Origin: a virus
Length of the DNA stretch: 30,443 nucleotides
Strand: one strand, 5' to 3'
IMG/VR virus record: IMGVR_UViG_3300025601_000079
Location: 1-30,443 of that record
Shown here one piece after another: positions 23,890-30,435 of this stretch (the first letter of the stretch is position 1; every line of letters begins with the position of its first letter). The notes under the pieces are model-generated. The model was given only the letters and a program-made list of their open reading frames with translations, was not told the origin of the DNA and searched no databases. The position numbers and the translations under genes were made by a program.

Positions 23890-23899
23890 GTGTTATACT
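23871..23899 (+). promoter_or_regulatory. Early promoter in the terminator
   Basis: TTGCGT (23871-23876), 17 bases, TGT-TATACT (23894-23899). The -35 begins in the terminator loop. It drives the two small genes at 23932 and 24126. Confidence 0.68.
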
Positions 23900-23931
23900 G
23901 AACTCTGTTTAGTTAATAAGGAGTTTTTCAA

Positions 23932-24096
23932 ATGTCTTCCCCTTTCATAGTCCGTATTACTGATGAATTTTTATCTGTATTTACAGTAGAAGCCCAAACA
24001 AAAAAAGAAGCTATTAAAATAGTTACTATGTGGTTAAATAATTCAGATTCTACCCCAATTTACGAAATTGTAATTGAAATTAATGAAATTGTTTAA
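23932..24096 (+). CDS. Small early protein (54 residues)
   Basis: Starts MSSPFIVRITDEFLSVFTVE and ends IYEIVIEINEIV, with a helix KKEAIKIVTMWL between; a compact beta-alpha-beta fold is likely. An excellent ribosome site (AATAAGGAG) and its own promoter support it as real. No family recognised. Confidence 0.68.
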   Translation: MSSPFIVRITDEFLSVFTVEAQTKKEAIKIVTMWLNNSDSTPIYEIVIEINEIV

Positions 24097-24125
24097 ATCT
24101 ATTGTATTAATTAAGGAAATTTAAA

Positions 24126-24305
24126 ATGAATATTAATAAATTAACTAATTGGGAATTATTTAAAGTTGCTCCGCATATATTTGCTGAACGAATGGTTAAG
24201 ACTCGTAGGATCTCCGCTAAGGAACTTTTAGATGCATGTTTGACTACCATGACCAGTGAGATGATCGAGGAGATGCTAGAAGACCTTGAACTAGCACCCG
24301 AATAA
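24126..24305 (+). CDS. Small early protein (59 residues)
   Basis: Starts MNINKLTNWELFKVAPHIFA and is mostly helical (SAKELLDACL, EMIEEMLEDLELAPE), acidic at the end. It follows its neighbour by 29 bases behind AAGGAA. It ends just before the next terminator/promoter cassette, so the two small genes form one self-contained early unit. Family not recognised. Confidence 0.66.
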   Translation: MNINKLTNWELFKVAPHIFAERMVKTRRISAKELLDACLTTMTSEMIEEMLEDLELAPE

Positions 24306-24327
24306 TGTTGCATTAATACAACAAATA

Positions 24328-24358
24328 ATACCCCTACACTTGCATGGGGTATTTTTTT
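24328..24358 (+). terminator. Terminator sharing DNA with the next promoter
   Basis: ATACCCC (24328-24334) pairs with GGGGTAT (24346-24352) around an 11-base loop, followed by seven T (24352-24358). Confidence 0.8.
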
Positions 24359-24368
24359 GTGTTATACT
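24340..24368 (+). promoter_or_regulatory. Early promoter in the terminator loop
   Basis: TTGCAT (24340-24345) in the loop, 17 bases, TGT-TATACT (24363-24368). The bases after the -10 (AGTATCATAGTTTGAAA) are shared with the promoters at 25219 and 25516. It drives the Gp88-like gene. Confidence 0.72.
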
Positions 24369-24396
24369 AGTATCATAGTTTGAAACAAAGGTCTCC

Positions 24397-25146
24397 ATGA
24401 AATTACTATCTACAGGCAACCCCAAAGTACTCAAGGGTACAAAGCAGGGATATAATACTTACATACTACACCTCGCTCCGGCAAATTTGTCAGGATACGA
24501 GACATGTGCCAAGAGAACCGCTGGTTGTACTGATGCTTGTCTCAATACTGCTGGGCGTGGTGGTCTGTTCAAGAAGGGGGAGGCCACTAACGTCATCCAA
24601 CAAGCTCGTATCCGCAAGACCAAGATGTTCTTCGAGTCCCGTGAGGTGTTCATGCCCCAACTGGTCAAAGATATTGAGTTGGGTATCAAGCAGTCTGCTA
24701 AGGTAGATTTGACTCCGGTGTTCCGACTCAATGGAACATCAGACCTTGCCTTTGAGAAATATGAAGTGGTTCGTGCTGGAGTTACATACAAGAATGTGTT
24801 CAGTGCGTTTCCAGAGGTACAGTTCTATGACTACACCAAGATCCTCGGTCGTAAGGTGTTAAACATTCCTAACTATCACTTGACGTTCTCAGACGCAGAT
24901 GGCAACGATACTGATGTACGCAAGGCTATCGGTCAGGGGTATAACATTGCTACTGTATTCGGTATCAAGAAGACTCTTGCTATGCCCGAGTCATACAATG
25001 GGTTGCCAGTATTTAACGGAGATGAGAGCGACCTACGCTTCCTCGACCCGAAAGGCGTCATAGTTGGCTTGTATGCAAAGGGCAAAGCGAAGAAAGACAC
25101 CACTGGATTCGTTAAATATCCTACAATTACTCTGACCAAAGTATAA
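24397..25146 (+). CDS. Gp88-like phage protein with cysteine cluster
   Basis: A 249-residue protein that looks like the 'gene product 88' family (PF17338) of phages. It opens MKLLSTGNPKVLKGTKQGYN, then has three close cysteines, C37, C44 and C48 (CAKRTAGCTDAC), which could bind metal. Later blocks VFRLNGTSDLAFE and YDYTKILGR are typical of the family from memory. Its biochemical role is not established. It has its own early promoter and is followed by non-coding DNA. The family call is fairly firm; metal binding is inference. Confidence 0.78.
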   Translation: MKLLSTGNPKVLKGTKQGYNTYILHLAPANLSGYETCAKRTAGCTDACLNTAGRGGLFKKGEATNVIQQARIRKTKMFFESREVFMPQLVKDIELGIKQSAKVDLTPVFRLNGTSDLAFEKYEVVRAGVTYKNVFSAFPEVQFYDYTKILGRKVLNIPNYHLTFSDADGNDTDVRKAIGQGYNIATVFGIKKTLAMPESYNGLPVFNGDESDLRFLDPKGVIVGLYAKGKAKKDTTGFVKYPTITLTKV

Positions 25147-25151
25147 TAATT

Positions 25152-25202
25152 GCGCCGGCGCTCCTGATGGGCTCATAACCCATCTGTTGCAAAAATACAA
25201 CA
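25152..25202 (+). other. tRNA-like structured patch with initiator-type anticodon arm
   Basis: Three stem-forming blocks follow one another: the palindrome GCGCCGGCGC (25152-25161), GATGGG-CTCATAA-CCCATC (25166-25184), and TGTTG (25185-25189) with CAACA (25198-25202). The middle arm has the CAU anticodon loop and the three G-C pairs typical of bacterial initiator tRNA. There is no acceptor stem and no TTCRA T-loop, so it is not a full tRNA. It could be a tRNA remnant or a chance hairpin. Confidence 0.35.
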
Positions 25203-25207
25203 ACTGA

Positions 25208-25258
25208 GAAAATAATGCTTGCAAGTATCCATTTTTGTGGTATACTAGTATCATAGTT
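25208..25258 (+). repeat. 51-base perfect direct repeat, copy 1 (early promoter)
   Basis: Identical to 25505-25555. It contains TTGCAA (25219-25224), 16 bases, TGG-TATACT (25241-25246), and the first bases of the transcript. The similarity extends outward into a TGTTG/CAACA hairpin upstream and a similar leader downstream. It drives the 25279 gene. Confidence 0.88.
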
Positions 25259-25278
25259 CAAAACAAAGAGAGGTTACC

Positions 25279-25503
25279 ATGTATCGCATACCCCGAGTAT
25301 CAACATACCAAGTTGAGTACACTGCATTAGATAGTAATAAAGTAGTACAAGAGCAGCGCACCTTCAATGAGTTCCATGCGCGTGAAGTTGGAACAGTACT
25401 TGCTAATGACGGTTTGAGCGTTCGCGCGGCAGAGATGCTAGTCCAAGGATGGAACAATGTGTCAACTAATGGGGTATATTCTGTTGCATTTTTGCAACAT
25501 TGA
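25279..25503 (+). CDS. Small early protein between two repeat promoters (74 residues)
   Basis: Reads MYRIPRVSTYQVEYTALDSN, then FHAREVGTVLANDGLSVRAA and YSVAFLQH. A beta start and a helical middle suggest a small globular protein. The ribosome site is GAGAGG. The gene is bracketed by two identical promoter repeats, so it could be gained or lost as a unit. Family not recognised. Confidence 0.62.
   Translation: MYRIPRVSTYQVEYTALDSNKVVQEQRTFNEFHAREVGTVLANDGLSVRAAEMLVQGWNNVSTNGVYSVAFLQH
25483..25500 (+). other. Perfect hairpin at the gene end
   Basis: TGTTGCA pairs with TGCAACA around a TTTT loop. It overlaps the last codons of the 25279 gene and lies just upstream of repeat copy 2, like the TGTTG/CAACA stem before copy 1. 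There is no T-run after it. Confidence 0.6.
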
Positions 25504-25504
25504 T

Positions 25505-25555
25505 GAAAATAATGCTTGCAAGTATCCATTTTTGTGGTATACTAGTATCATAGTT
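25505..25555 (+). repeat. 51-base perfect direct repeat, copy 2 (early promoter)
   Basis: Identical to 25208-25258. TTGCAA (25516-25521), 16 bases, TGG-TATACT (25538-25543). It drives the 25574 gene behind AAAGAGG. Confidence 0.88.
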
Positions 25556-25573
25556 TGAAAAAAAGAGGTTCAT

Positions 25574-25894
25574 ATGATCAATGAAAAATTCGCAAATCAC
25601 ATCGGTTACTCTGATGTTAACCCGTTCGAGATCGTTAAGGTAGTATCAGACAAGACCATCGAGGTTCGTGAAATGGATGCTACAGAAGATAAATCTGTCA
25701 AGATGGAGTTCATTCCAGGCGGTTTCTCTGCTGTGTGTACTAACATCCGTGACCAGAAGTGGAAAATCACCTCTGATAATACTGCTCCAGTTATCCGTAT
25801 CCGTCTTAATAAGAATGGTAAATGGAAATGTAAAGATGGTCGCCGCTTCTCGCTGTCAGCCACCCCTGCTAAATTTTACGACTACAACTTCTAA
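25574..25894 (+). CDS. Conserved phage hypothetical protein (106 residues)
   Basis: A beta-rich protein: NPFEIVKVVSDKTIEVREMD, FIPGGFSAVCTN, QKWKITSD, and a C-terminus GRRFSLSATPAKFYDYNF. I recall this C-terminal block in unnamed proteins of marine T4-like phages. It probably forms a small beta barrel. It is the first gene of a run 25574-26776 that shares one promoter, and the following genes are closely spaced or overlap. Function unknown. Confidence 0.68.
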   Translation: MINEKFANHIGYSDVNPFEIVKVVSDKTIEVREMDATEDKSVKMEFIPGGFSAVCTNIRDQKWKITSDNTAPVIRIRLNKNGKWKCKDGRRFSLSATPAKFYDYNF

Positions 25895-25906
25895 GGAAAT
25901 ATTAAA

Positions 25907-26125
25907 ATGCCCGCTACACTAAAACAACGCACTGCCAAGTCCAATACAACCGTTAAACGCATTGGTAAAAATGCCAAGACCACTACTAAGATCAAACGGA
26001 GTGAAGACTTCGACGGTGGTGACCGTTACTTGGGATGGACTGCTAAGGAAGAACAGTCGTACATCCGAGATAGTGGTATCTACGAATCATACTCATCTAT
26101 GAAGGGTATGGATTCATGGGACTAA
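25907..26125 (+). CDS. Basic hypothetical protein (72 residues)
   Basis: Starts MPATLKQRTAKSNTTVKRIG with a strongly basic first half (KNAKTTTKIKR) and an acidic, aromatic second half (WTAKEEQSYIRDSGIYESYS). The basic half may bind nucleic acid. The ribosome site is AAGGAAATAT. It overlaps the next gene by 10 bases. No family recognised. Confidence 0.58.
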   Translation: MPATLKQRTAKSNTTVKRIGKNAKTTTKIKRSEDFDGGDRYLGWTAKEEQSYIRDSGIYESYSSMKGMDSWD

Positions 26126-26481
26126 TGCATCCGATGTATAACATGAGCGGATCTTCTAAAAAGAATAAGAAGATGAAGTTCAAGTCGGCAGAAGCAAAGC
26201 GTGAGTACGAACTCAGTTTAAATTCGGAGTTTGGGGTTGCGCAAAAACGAAAAGGCGTGTATAATTCACACATGACCAATTCTATACTGACACCAAGGGC
26301 ATATGTCCGAGAGACTGCTACTATACTCTCTAGGGGTAATGGTATGGGTAATGCTGCGAAACCAGCAGATAAAGTGTATACTGGATCTAAAATGATTGGA
26401 GTAGCTACGCTACACAAGTCTAATGCTGTTCCGGTATTCTCGAATGAAGAAGCAATCAACATGGCGAATATGCGCCGATAA
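26116..26481 (+). CDS. Conserved marine-phage hypothetical protein (121 residues)
   Basis: Basic N-terminus (SSKKNKKMKFKSAEAKREYE), then LTPRAYVRETATILSRGNGM and a conserved-looking end IGVATLHKSNAVPVFSNEEA, stopping at MRR. I recall the HKSNxVPVFS...MRR ending from many marine T4-like phages, where it is unnamed. The ATG at 26116 lies 10 bases after GAAGGG and overlaps the upstream gene. Function unknown. Confidence 0.72.
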   Translation: MGLMHPMYNMSGSSKKNKKMKFKSAEAKREYELSLNSEFGVAQKRKGVYNSHMTNSILTPRAYVRETATILSRGNGMGNAAKPADKVYTGSKMIGVATLHKSNAVPVFSNEEAINMANMRR

Positions 26482-26482
26482 C

Positions 26483-26776
26483 ATGAAAGAAAATATTATG
26501 CAAGTGACTACAGAACCTACTCTAACTCGCGACGAAATGCTATCACGCCTTGCAATGGATGCACAGCAAGTGGTGTTCACTAAGAAGGACGGTACAGAAC
26601 GAGTGATGAACTGTACTATGGACTTTATGATGATTCCAGTGGAACACCAGCCTGTTATCAAGGAAGATGCACCTGAGCGCAAAATCTCTACCGAGACCAT
26701 CCGTGTATTTGACTTGGATATCAATGAGTGGCGCAGTTTTCGAGTAGATTCAGTAAAATGCTTTACAAACATCTAA
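26483..26776 (+). CDS. WYL_2/Sm-like SH3 beta-barrel phage protein (putative)
   Basis: I start at ATG 26483, one base after the previous stop, giving 97 residues; 26498 is another possible start, and a start at 26423 would lie inside the upstream gene. The pattern VVFTKKDGTERVMNCTM, then DFMMIP, and VFDLDINEWRSFRVDSVKC fits the small Sm-like barrel of the WYL_2 (former DUF2693) type found in phages. Such folds bind nucleic acid or ligands; the role here is unknown. It ends the operon before a new promoter. Confidence 0.65.
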   Translation: MKENIMQVTTEPTLTRDEMLSRLAMDAQQVVFTKKDGTERVMNCTMDFMMIPVEHQPVIKEDAPERKISTETIRVFDLDINEWRSFRVDSVKCFTNI

Positions 26777-26790
26777 TTTTAATATATAAT
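26762..26790 (+). promoter_or_regulatory. Early promoter before the 26821 gene
   Basis: TTTACA (26762-26767), 17 bases, TATAAT (26785-26790), overlapping the end of the previous gene. There is no stem-loop here and no TGn element. Confidence 0.6.
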
Positions 26791-26820
26791 AACCACATAT
26801 TATAATTAAAGGTACATCTC

Positions 26821-27972
26821 ATGGCAACATCAAGCAAAACTACAAAATCTAGATTCTCCGACCCAGACATGAAGTTCTTGGGAGCTGAACCTATGTTCGA
26901 TTCAACTCTTGGTGTTGACTATGAGGGTAGGAATATTGCGTTGCTCAAGGCTCTCAATTGGTACAACTATTTTGTATCTAAGAAAGACCTTATTCCCAAT
27001 ATACTATCCTACGCAAAGACAGAGTTAAAGTTACCTGCAACACAACTCAATCAGTTCAAGTTAGCGTGTCCAACATGGGCGAACTCAACCGCAGGCGCAT
27101 TGGTTAGGATGAGCGATAGTCGTGGATTCGTGCTTAATGATAAAGAGAAAACATTTATCAAAGACCATATCATGAGAGCGGTTGAGGAAGGTTCTAAGAT
27201 CAAGGAGGTCAAAACGTCAGAAGACAAACCTCGTGAAGTCATTACCCCTCAACAGCGTCTGCGTAATAAGGTTAACGTCACTATCATGGAAGACCTTCGC
27301 GTGTTGGAAGACGCATGGTTGGCGAGTCTAACTGAAAAGTTTGATGCATACGCCCTTATGAAGCAACACGACTTACCAGCAATGTCTGTTGGTATGGTTA
27401 CTCCTTGGGTTAATGACCGCATCCAGGAGATGCAAGACGCGATTGATAAATCTTGTCCACAGGCGGTGGAGGCATTCCGTCACTTGGATAAGAAAGAATT
27501 AGTTGCGCGTGTAAAATTGCTAAATAAAGTACTAGATGATTTAAAACGTCATCAAGCGAACTCTAAAACAGTACGGAAGGTCCGTACAAAGAAACCAGTC
27601 GCGGCAACGAAACTAGTCGCTAAGATAAAATTCCTAAAGGAATCACCAGAGTTCAAACTCGTGTCGATCAATCCTGCTACAGTAGTAGGGGCGGCGCGTC
27701 TGTTTGTATTTAATGTGAAAACGAGGACATTGTCTGAGTACATAAGTTCGGGTCCCGATGGTCTGAGCGTTAAGGGTACAAGTCTACAAAATTGGGATAG
27801 TGCTATATCCAAGTCTACGCGTCTGCGTAAACCGGAGGAGTTCTTACCCCTAGTCCTTTCTAAGACACCGAAACAAATCGGTAACGCTTGGTCCAAATTA
27901 ACTACAAAAGATGCCTCTCCAAATGGTCGACTTAACGACGACACCATTTTGATGAGGATAACTAATGGTTAA
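26821..27972 (+). CDS. Conserved marine T4-like phage protein of unknown function (383 residues)
   Basis: A large soluble protein. The N-terminal part is helical (LLKALNWYNYFVSKKDL), the middle has VNVTIMEDLRVLEDAWLASL, then a lysine-rich linker (VRKVRTKKPVAATKLVAKIK). The C-terminal part is well structured (LVSINPATVVGAARLFVFNV, KTRTLSEYI, GLSVKGTSLQNWD) and ends NDDTILMRITN. I recall the same overall design in cyanophage genomes as an unnamed core-type protein. It starts the operon that continues through the hydrolase, gp33 and gp59. The ribosome site is AAAGGTAC. Confidence 0.75.
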   Translation: MATSSKTTKSRFSDPDMKFLGAEPMFDSTLGVDYEGRNIALLKALNWYNYFVSKKDLIPNILSYAKTELKLPATQLNQFKLACPTWANSTAGALVRMSDSRGFVLNDKEKTFIKDHIMRAVEEGSKIKEVKTSEDKPREVITPQQRLRNKVNVTIMEDLRVLEDAWLASLTEKFDAYALMKQHDLPAMSVGMVTPWVNDRIQEMQDAIDKSCPQAVEAFRHLDKKELVARVKLLNKVLDDLKRHQANSKTVRKVRTKKPVAATKLVAKIKFLKESPEFKLVSINPATVVGAARLFVFNVKTRTLSEYISSGPDGLSVKGTSLQNWDSAISKSTRLRKPEEFLPLVLSKTPKQIGNAWSKLTTKDASPNGRLNDDTILMRITNG

Positions 27973-28606
27973 AAAACAAATAATCGGTTCAATCGCTTCT
28001 ATCGCTCTTGCGCTAATATCAGTAACATCTCTGGTACTTACAATACCAAGTATGGTTAGTAGTAACCAAATTGAATATCGGATCACACTCCCAGAAGAAA
28101 CTTCTGAGCCAATTGTGGAGCGGTTGCAACTATCAACCGAACTCAAACCACTAACGAGACAAACTAAACTAAGCATCAAGGACTTAAACTGTCTTGCCAC
28201 TAATGTATACTTTGAGGCACTAAACGAAAGTTTTGCTGGGCAGATCTCTGTGGTGTTTGTTGTTATGAATAGGGTTGTAGATGATAGGTTTCCCAACTCA
28301 ATTTGTAAAGTAGTATATCAGGGAAGGCTTGGCACTGAACAACATGCAGATGATGCTCGCAAAGGTAAGTGTCAGTTCTCTTGGGCGTGTGATGGTAAAT
28401 CAGACACTATCAATGAGGAAACGGATAAGTGGAAACGAGTTATAGAGGTTGCCAAAACAGCGTTTCAGATGTATAATAAGGGGTTCGACATAACAGAAGG
28501 TTCCACACATTATCATGCGACATATGTCAATCCAAAGTGGCGCAATGATAGAAGCATGGAACGCACTGGTAAGATGGACACACATATTTTTTATAAATGG
28601 GGTTAA
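27965..28606 (+). CDS. SleB-like cell-wall hydrolase with membrane anchor
   Basis: A 213-residue protein with one N-terminal membrane or signal segment (residues of about 5-30) and a Hydrolase_2/SleB-type domain (about 71-213). NCLATNVYFEALNES carries the catalytic glutamate E84, and VVMNRVVDDRFPNSIC, CQFSWACDG and GSTHYHATYVNPKW follow as in SleB hydrolases, which cut peptidoglycan glycan strands. The anchor suggests action in the periplasm or as an anchored (SAR-like) enzyme. It overlaps the upstream gene by 8 bases and precedes gp33 by one base. A separate M15 peptidase is at 16176. Confidence 0.88.
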   Translation: MVKKQIIGSIASIALALISVTSLVLTIPSMVSSNQIEYRITLPEETSEPIVERLQLSTELKPLTRQTKLSIKDLNCLATNVYFEALNESFAGQISVVFVVMNRVVDDRFPNSICKVVYQGRLGTEQHADDARKGKCQFSWACDGKSDTINEETDKWKRVIEVAKTAFQMYNKGFDITEGSTHYHATYVNPKWRNDRSMERTGKMDTHIFYKWG

Positions 28607-28607
28607 C

Positions 28608-28832
28608 GTGATTGATGATATTTTAAGTAAGAAACAGTTTAGTGAACTTGCCGAGCAGACCGCTCGTCTAAAACGCATGACGCACATGGAGGCAGTTCTT
28701 TTTATCTGCTCTGAGCGATCGATCGACCCGCAAGATGTTGGTCCATTAATCAGTGCTCCCCTTAAATCTCGTATTGAGGCAGAGGCAATTGCTGATCGTA
28801 TGTTACCTGGACACAATACACTACCAGTATGA
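28608..28832 (+). CDS. 33: gp33-like late-transcription co-activator
   Basis: A 74-residue homologue of T4 gp33, which links the late sigma factor gp55 and RNA polymerase to the sliding clamp and enables late transcription. The helix MTHMEAVLFICSERSIDPQD and the C-terminal KSRIEAEAIADRMLP fit cyanophage gp33 proteins. It is shorter than T4 gp33 (112). I start at GTG 28608, one base after the hydrolase stop; the in-frame upstream extension lies inside that gene. The stop overlaps the gp59 start (ATGA). The order 33-59-32 supports the call. Confidence 0.8.
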   Translation: MIDDILSKKQFSELAEQTARLKRMTHMEAVLFICSERSIDPQDVGPLISAPLKSRIEAEAIADRMLPGHNTLPV

Positions 28833-29440
28833 TTATGATCCAACCATATGATGCATACTCATATTACATGGCGATCAAATTACATTTTGAGCGCGATGGG
28901 TATGACGCTCTGAAATATAACTTTAAAAGTTCTGCAACACCCAAGGCATTCTTGGGTCGTAAGGACAAGTATCACTTCGCAAAGATAGCAAAGAAGTTCA
29001 CTCAACCAAAAGACTTGGTGGAATTCTATGTTTCTAACTTCTCGCGTGGTTCTAAATGGGTTGGCGACATGGTAGAGGATGGTGATGTTCACTACCTTGC
29101 ATGGAAAAGATACTCTGACTCTATGAAATATCGTTTCACAAACGATATAGATACTATGGTAAACTATGCAGATATGAAGGGTCTTAAATTTGACGGACTC
29201 TTCTTATCTACTACTGACGATGCGCATCCGCACATTGTCAAACTACTTCTTCAAGAAGATATATCCCTGGAGACAGTGGTAATCATCGAGAAGATGTTGG
29301 GATTCACTAAACGATTGAACAAGTCAATAACGGAAACACTAGTGTGGCCAGATTTGTCTAAGAAGATTGTGAAGATGACTCCCTTTGTGAGTGCAGACCT
29401 ACCAGTGATGAAAAAAATCATCGTTGAAAAGTTTGCATAA
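28829..29440 (+). CDS. 59: gp59-like replicative helicase loader
   Basis: A 203-residue homologue of T4 gp59 (217 residues), which loads gp41 helicase onto gp32-coated forked DNA. The N-terminal domain is seen as YDAYSYYMAIKLHFERDGYD with KYNFKS and GRKDKYHFAKIAKKF, the middle as FYVSNFSRGSKWVGDM, and the C-terminal helical domain as YSDSMKYRFTNDIDTM onward. It is coupled to gp33 by ATGA and lies just before gp32, as in T4. Its stop region contains the gp32 promoter. Confidence 0.88.
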   Translation: MIMIQPYDAYSYYMAIKLHFERDGYDALKYNFKSSATPKAFLGRKDKYHFAKIAKKFTQPKDLVEFYVSNFSRGSKWVGDMVEDGDVHYLAWKRYSDSMKYRFTNDIDTMVNYADMKGLKFDGLFLSTTDDAHPHIVKLLLQEDISLETVVIIEKMLGFTKRLNKSITETLVWPDLSKKIVKMTPFVSADLPVMKKIIVEKFA

Positions 29441-29461
29441 TTTGCGATACTGTGTTATAAT
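29433..29461 (+). promoter_or_regulatory. Early promoter for gp32
   Basis: TTGCAT (29433-29438), 17 bases, TGT-TATAAT (29456-29461). The -35 overlaps the last codons and stop of gp59. A leader of about 30 bases with AAAAGGAAAA precedes the gp32 ATG. Confidence 0.78.
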
Positions 29462-29496
29462 ATCAATTCAAAATCTGTATAAAAGGAAAATACAAA

Positions 29497-30426
29497 ATGT
29501 CATTTAATGCTCTAAAGAAAAATCGTTCTGCTTCAATTAACAAACTAGTTGAACAAGCACAAGCCGTTGCTGATAAGGCAGGCGGTTCAAAGCAAGAAGA
29601 TAATATCTGGAAACCTACGGTAGACAAGTCTGGTAACGGTTACGCCGTGTTGCGATTCTTGCCCGCGCCAGAAGGTGAAGATGTGCCTTGGGTTCGTTTC
29701 TGGGACCACGGTTTCCAAGGTCCTACTGGAAAGTGGTACATTGAAAAGTCATTGACAAGTATTGGTCAACCCGATCCTGTCTCTGAACTCAACTCTAAGT
29801 TGTGGAACTCTGGTATCGAATCTGACAAAGATCAGGTGCGTAAACAGAAACGCCGACAACACTATGCAGTCAATGCATATATTGTGAGCGATCCGGGCAA
29901 TCCTGCTAATGAAGGTAAGGTATTCATCTATCAGTTTGGTAAGAAGATCTTTGATAAAATCATGGATGTTATTCAACCACAATTCCAAGATGAAGACCCA
30001 GTCAATCCGTTTGACTTCTGGGATGGCGCAGACTTCAAATTGAAGATCCGTCAAGTTGAAGGATACCGTAACTACGACAAGTCTGAGTTTGCAACCCCTG
30101 CTCCATTGCTAGGTGGCGACGACGAGAAGTTGGAAGAAGTCTATACGAAACTAAACCCATTATCTGCTTACACTGATGTTAAGAACTTCAAATCATATGA
30201 AGAACTAGATCGTAAACTAAGTATGGTATTGGGTGGTGCGCAAGCATCTCCAATGAAGACTGCTGAGTCTATGATGGATGATGAGTTCTATACTCCTACT
30301 CCATCTGCGGGTCGCACTGAAAGTGCTGCTGCTCCAAAGAGTGCTGGCGCAAAACCAGTTACCTCCATGGAAGACGACGATGAAGATGCGATGAGTTTCT
30401 TCAGTAAGTTAGCTGCTGACGCATAA
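29497..30426 (+). CDS. 32: gp32 single-stranded DNA-binding protein, no zinc cysteines
   Basis: The 309-residue homologue of T4 gp32 (301), which coats single-stranded DNA in replication and recombination. The N-terminal basic NALKKNRSASINKL fits the cooperativity region (LAST motif type). The OB core includes YAVLRFLPAPEG, VRFWDHGFQGPTGKWYIE, GKVFIYQFGKKIFDK and VEGYRNYDKSEF. The C-terminus is acidic (EDDDEDAMSFFSKLAADA), the site of protein contacts. In T4 a zinc is held by H64, C77, C87 and C90; H71 may match the His, but this protein contains no cysteine at all. Confidence 0.94.
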   Translation: MSFNALKKNRSASINKLVEQAQAVADKAGGSKQEDNIWKPTVDKSGNGYAVLRFLPAPEGEDVPWVRFWDHGFQGPTGKWYIEKSLTSIGQPDPVSELNSKLWNSGIESDKDQVRKQKRRQHYAVNAYIVSDPGNPANEGKVFIYQFGKKIFDKIMDVIQPQFQDEDPVNPFDFWDGADFKLKIRQVEGYRNYDKSEFATPAPLLGGDDEKLEEVYTKLNPLSAYTDVKNFKSYEELDRKLSMVLGGAQASPMKTAESMMDDEFYTPTPSAGRTESAAAPKSAGAKPVTSMEDDDEDAMSFFSKLAADA

Positions 30427-30435
30427 CAGTTCAAT

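Noticed and set aside
25216-25223. TGCTTGCA resembling a T4 MotA middle-promoter box
   Set aside because: The spacing to the -10 fits an ordinary -35 (TTGCAA, 16 bases) better than a MotA box.
28592-28599. TATAAATG, a near match to the late box, before gp33
   Set aside because: It lies in the last codons of the hydrolase, only 8 bases before the GTG start, and is not an exact match.
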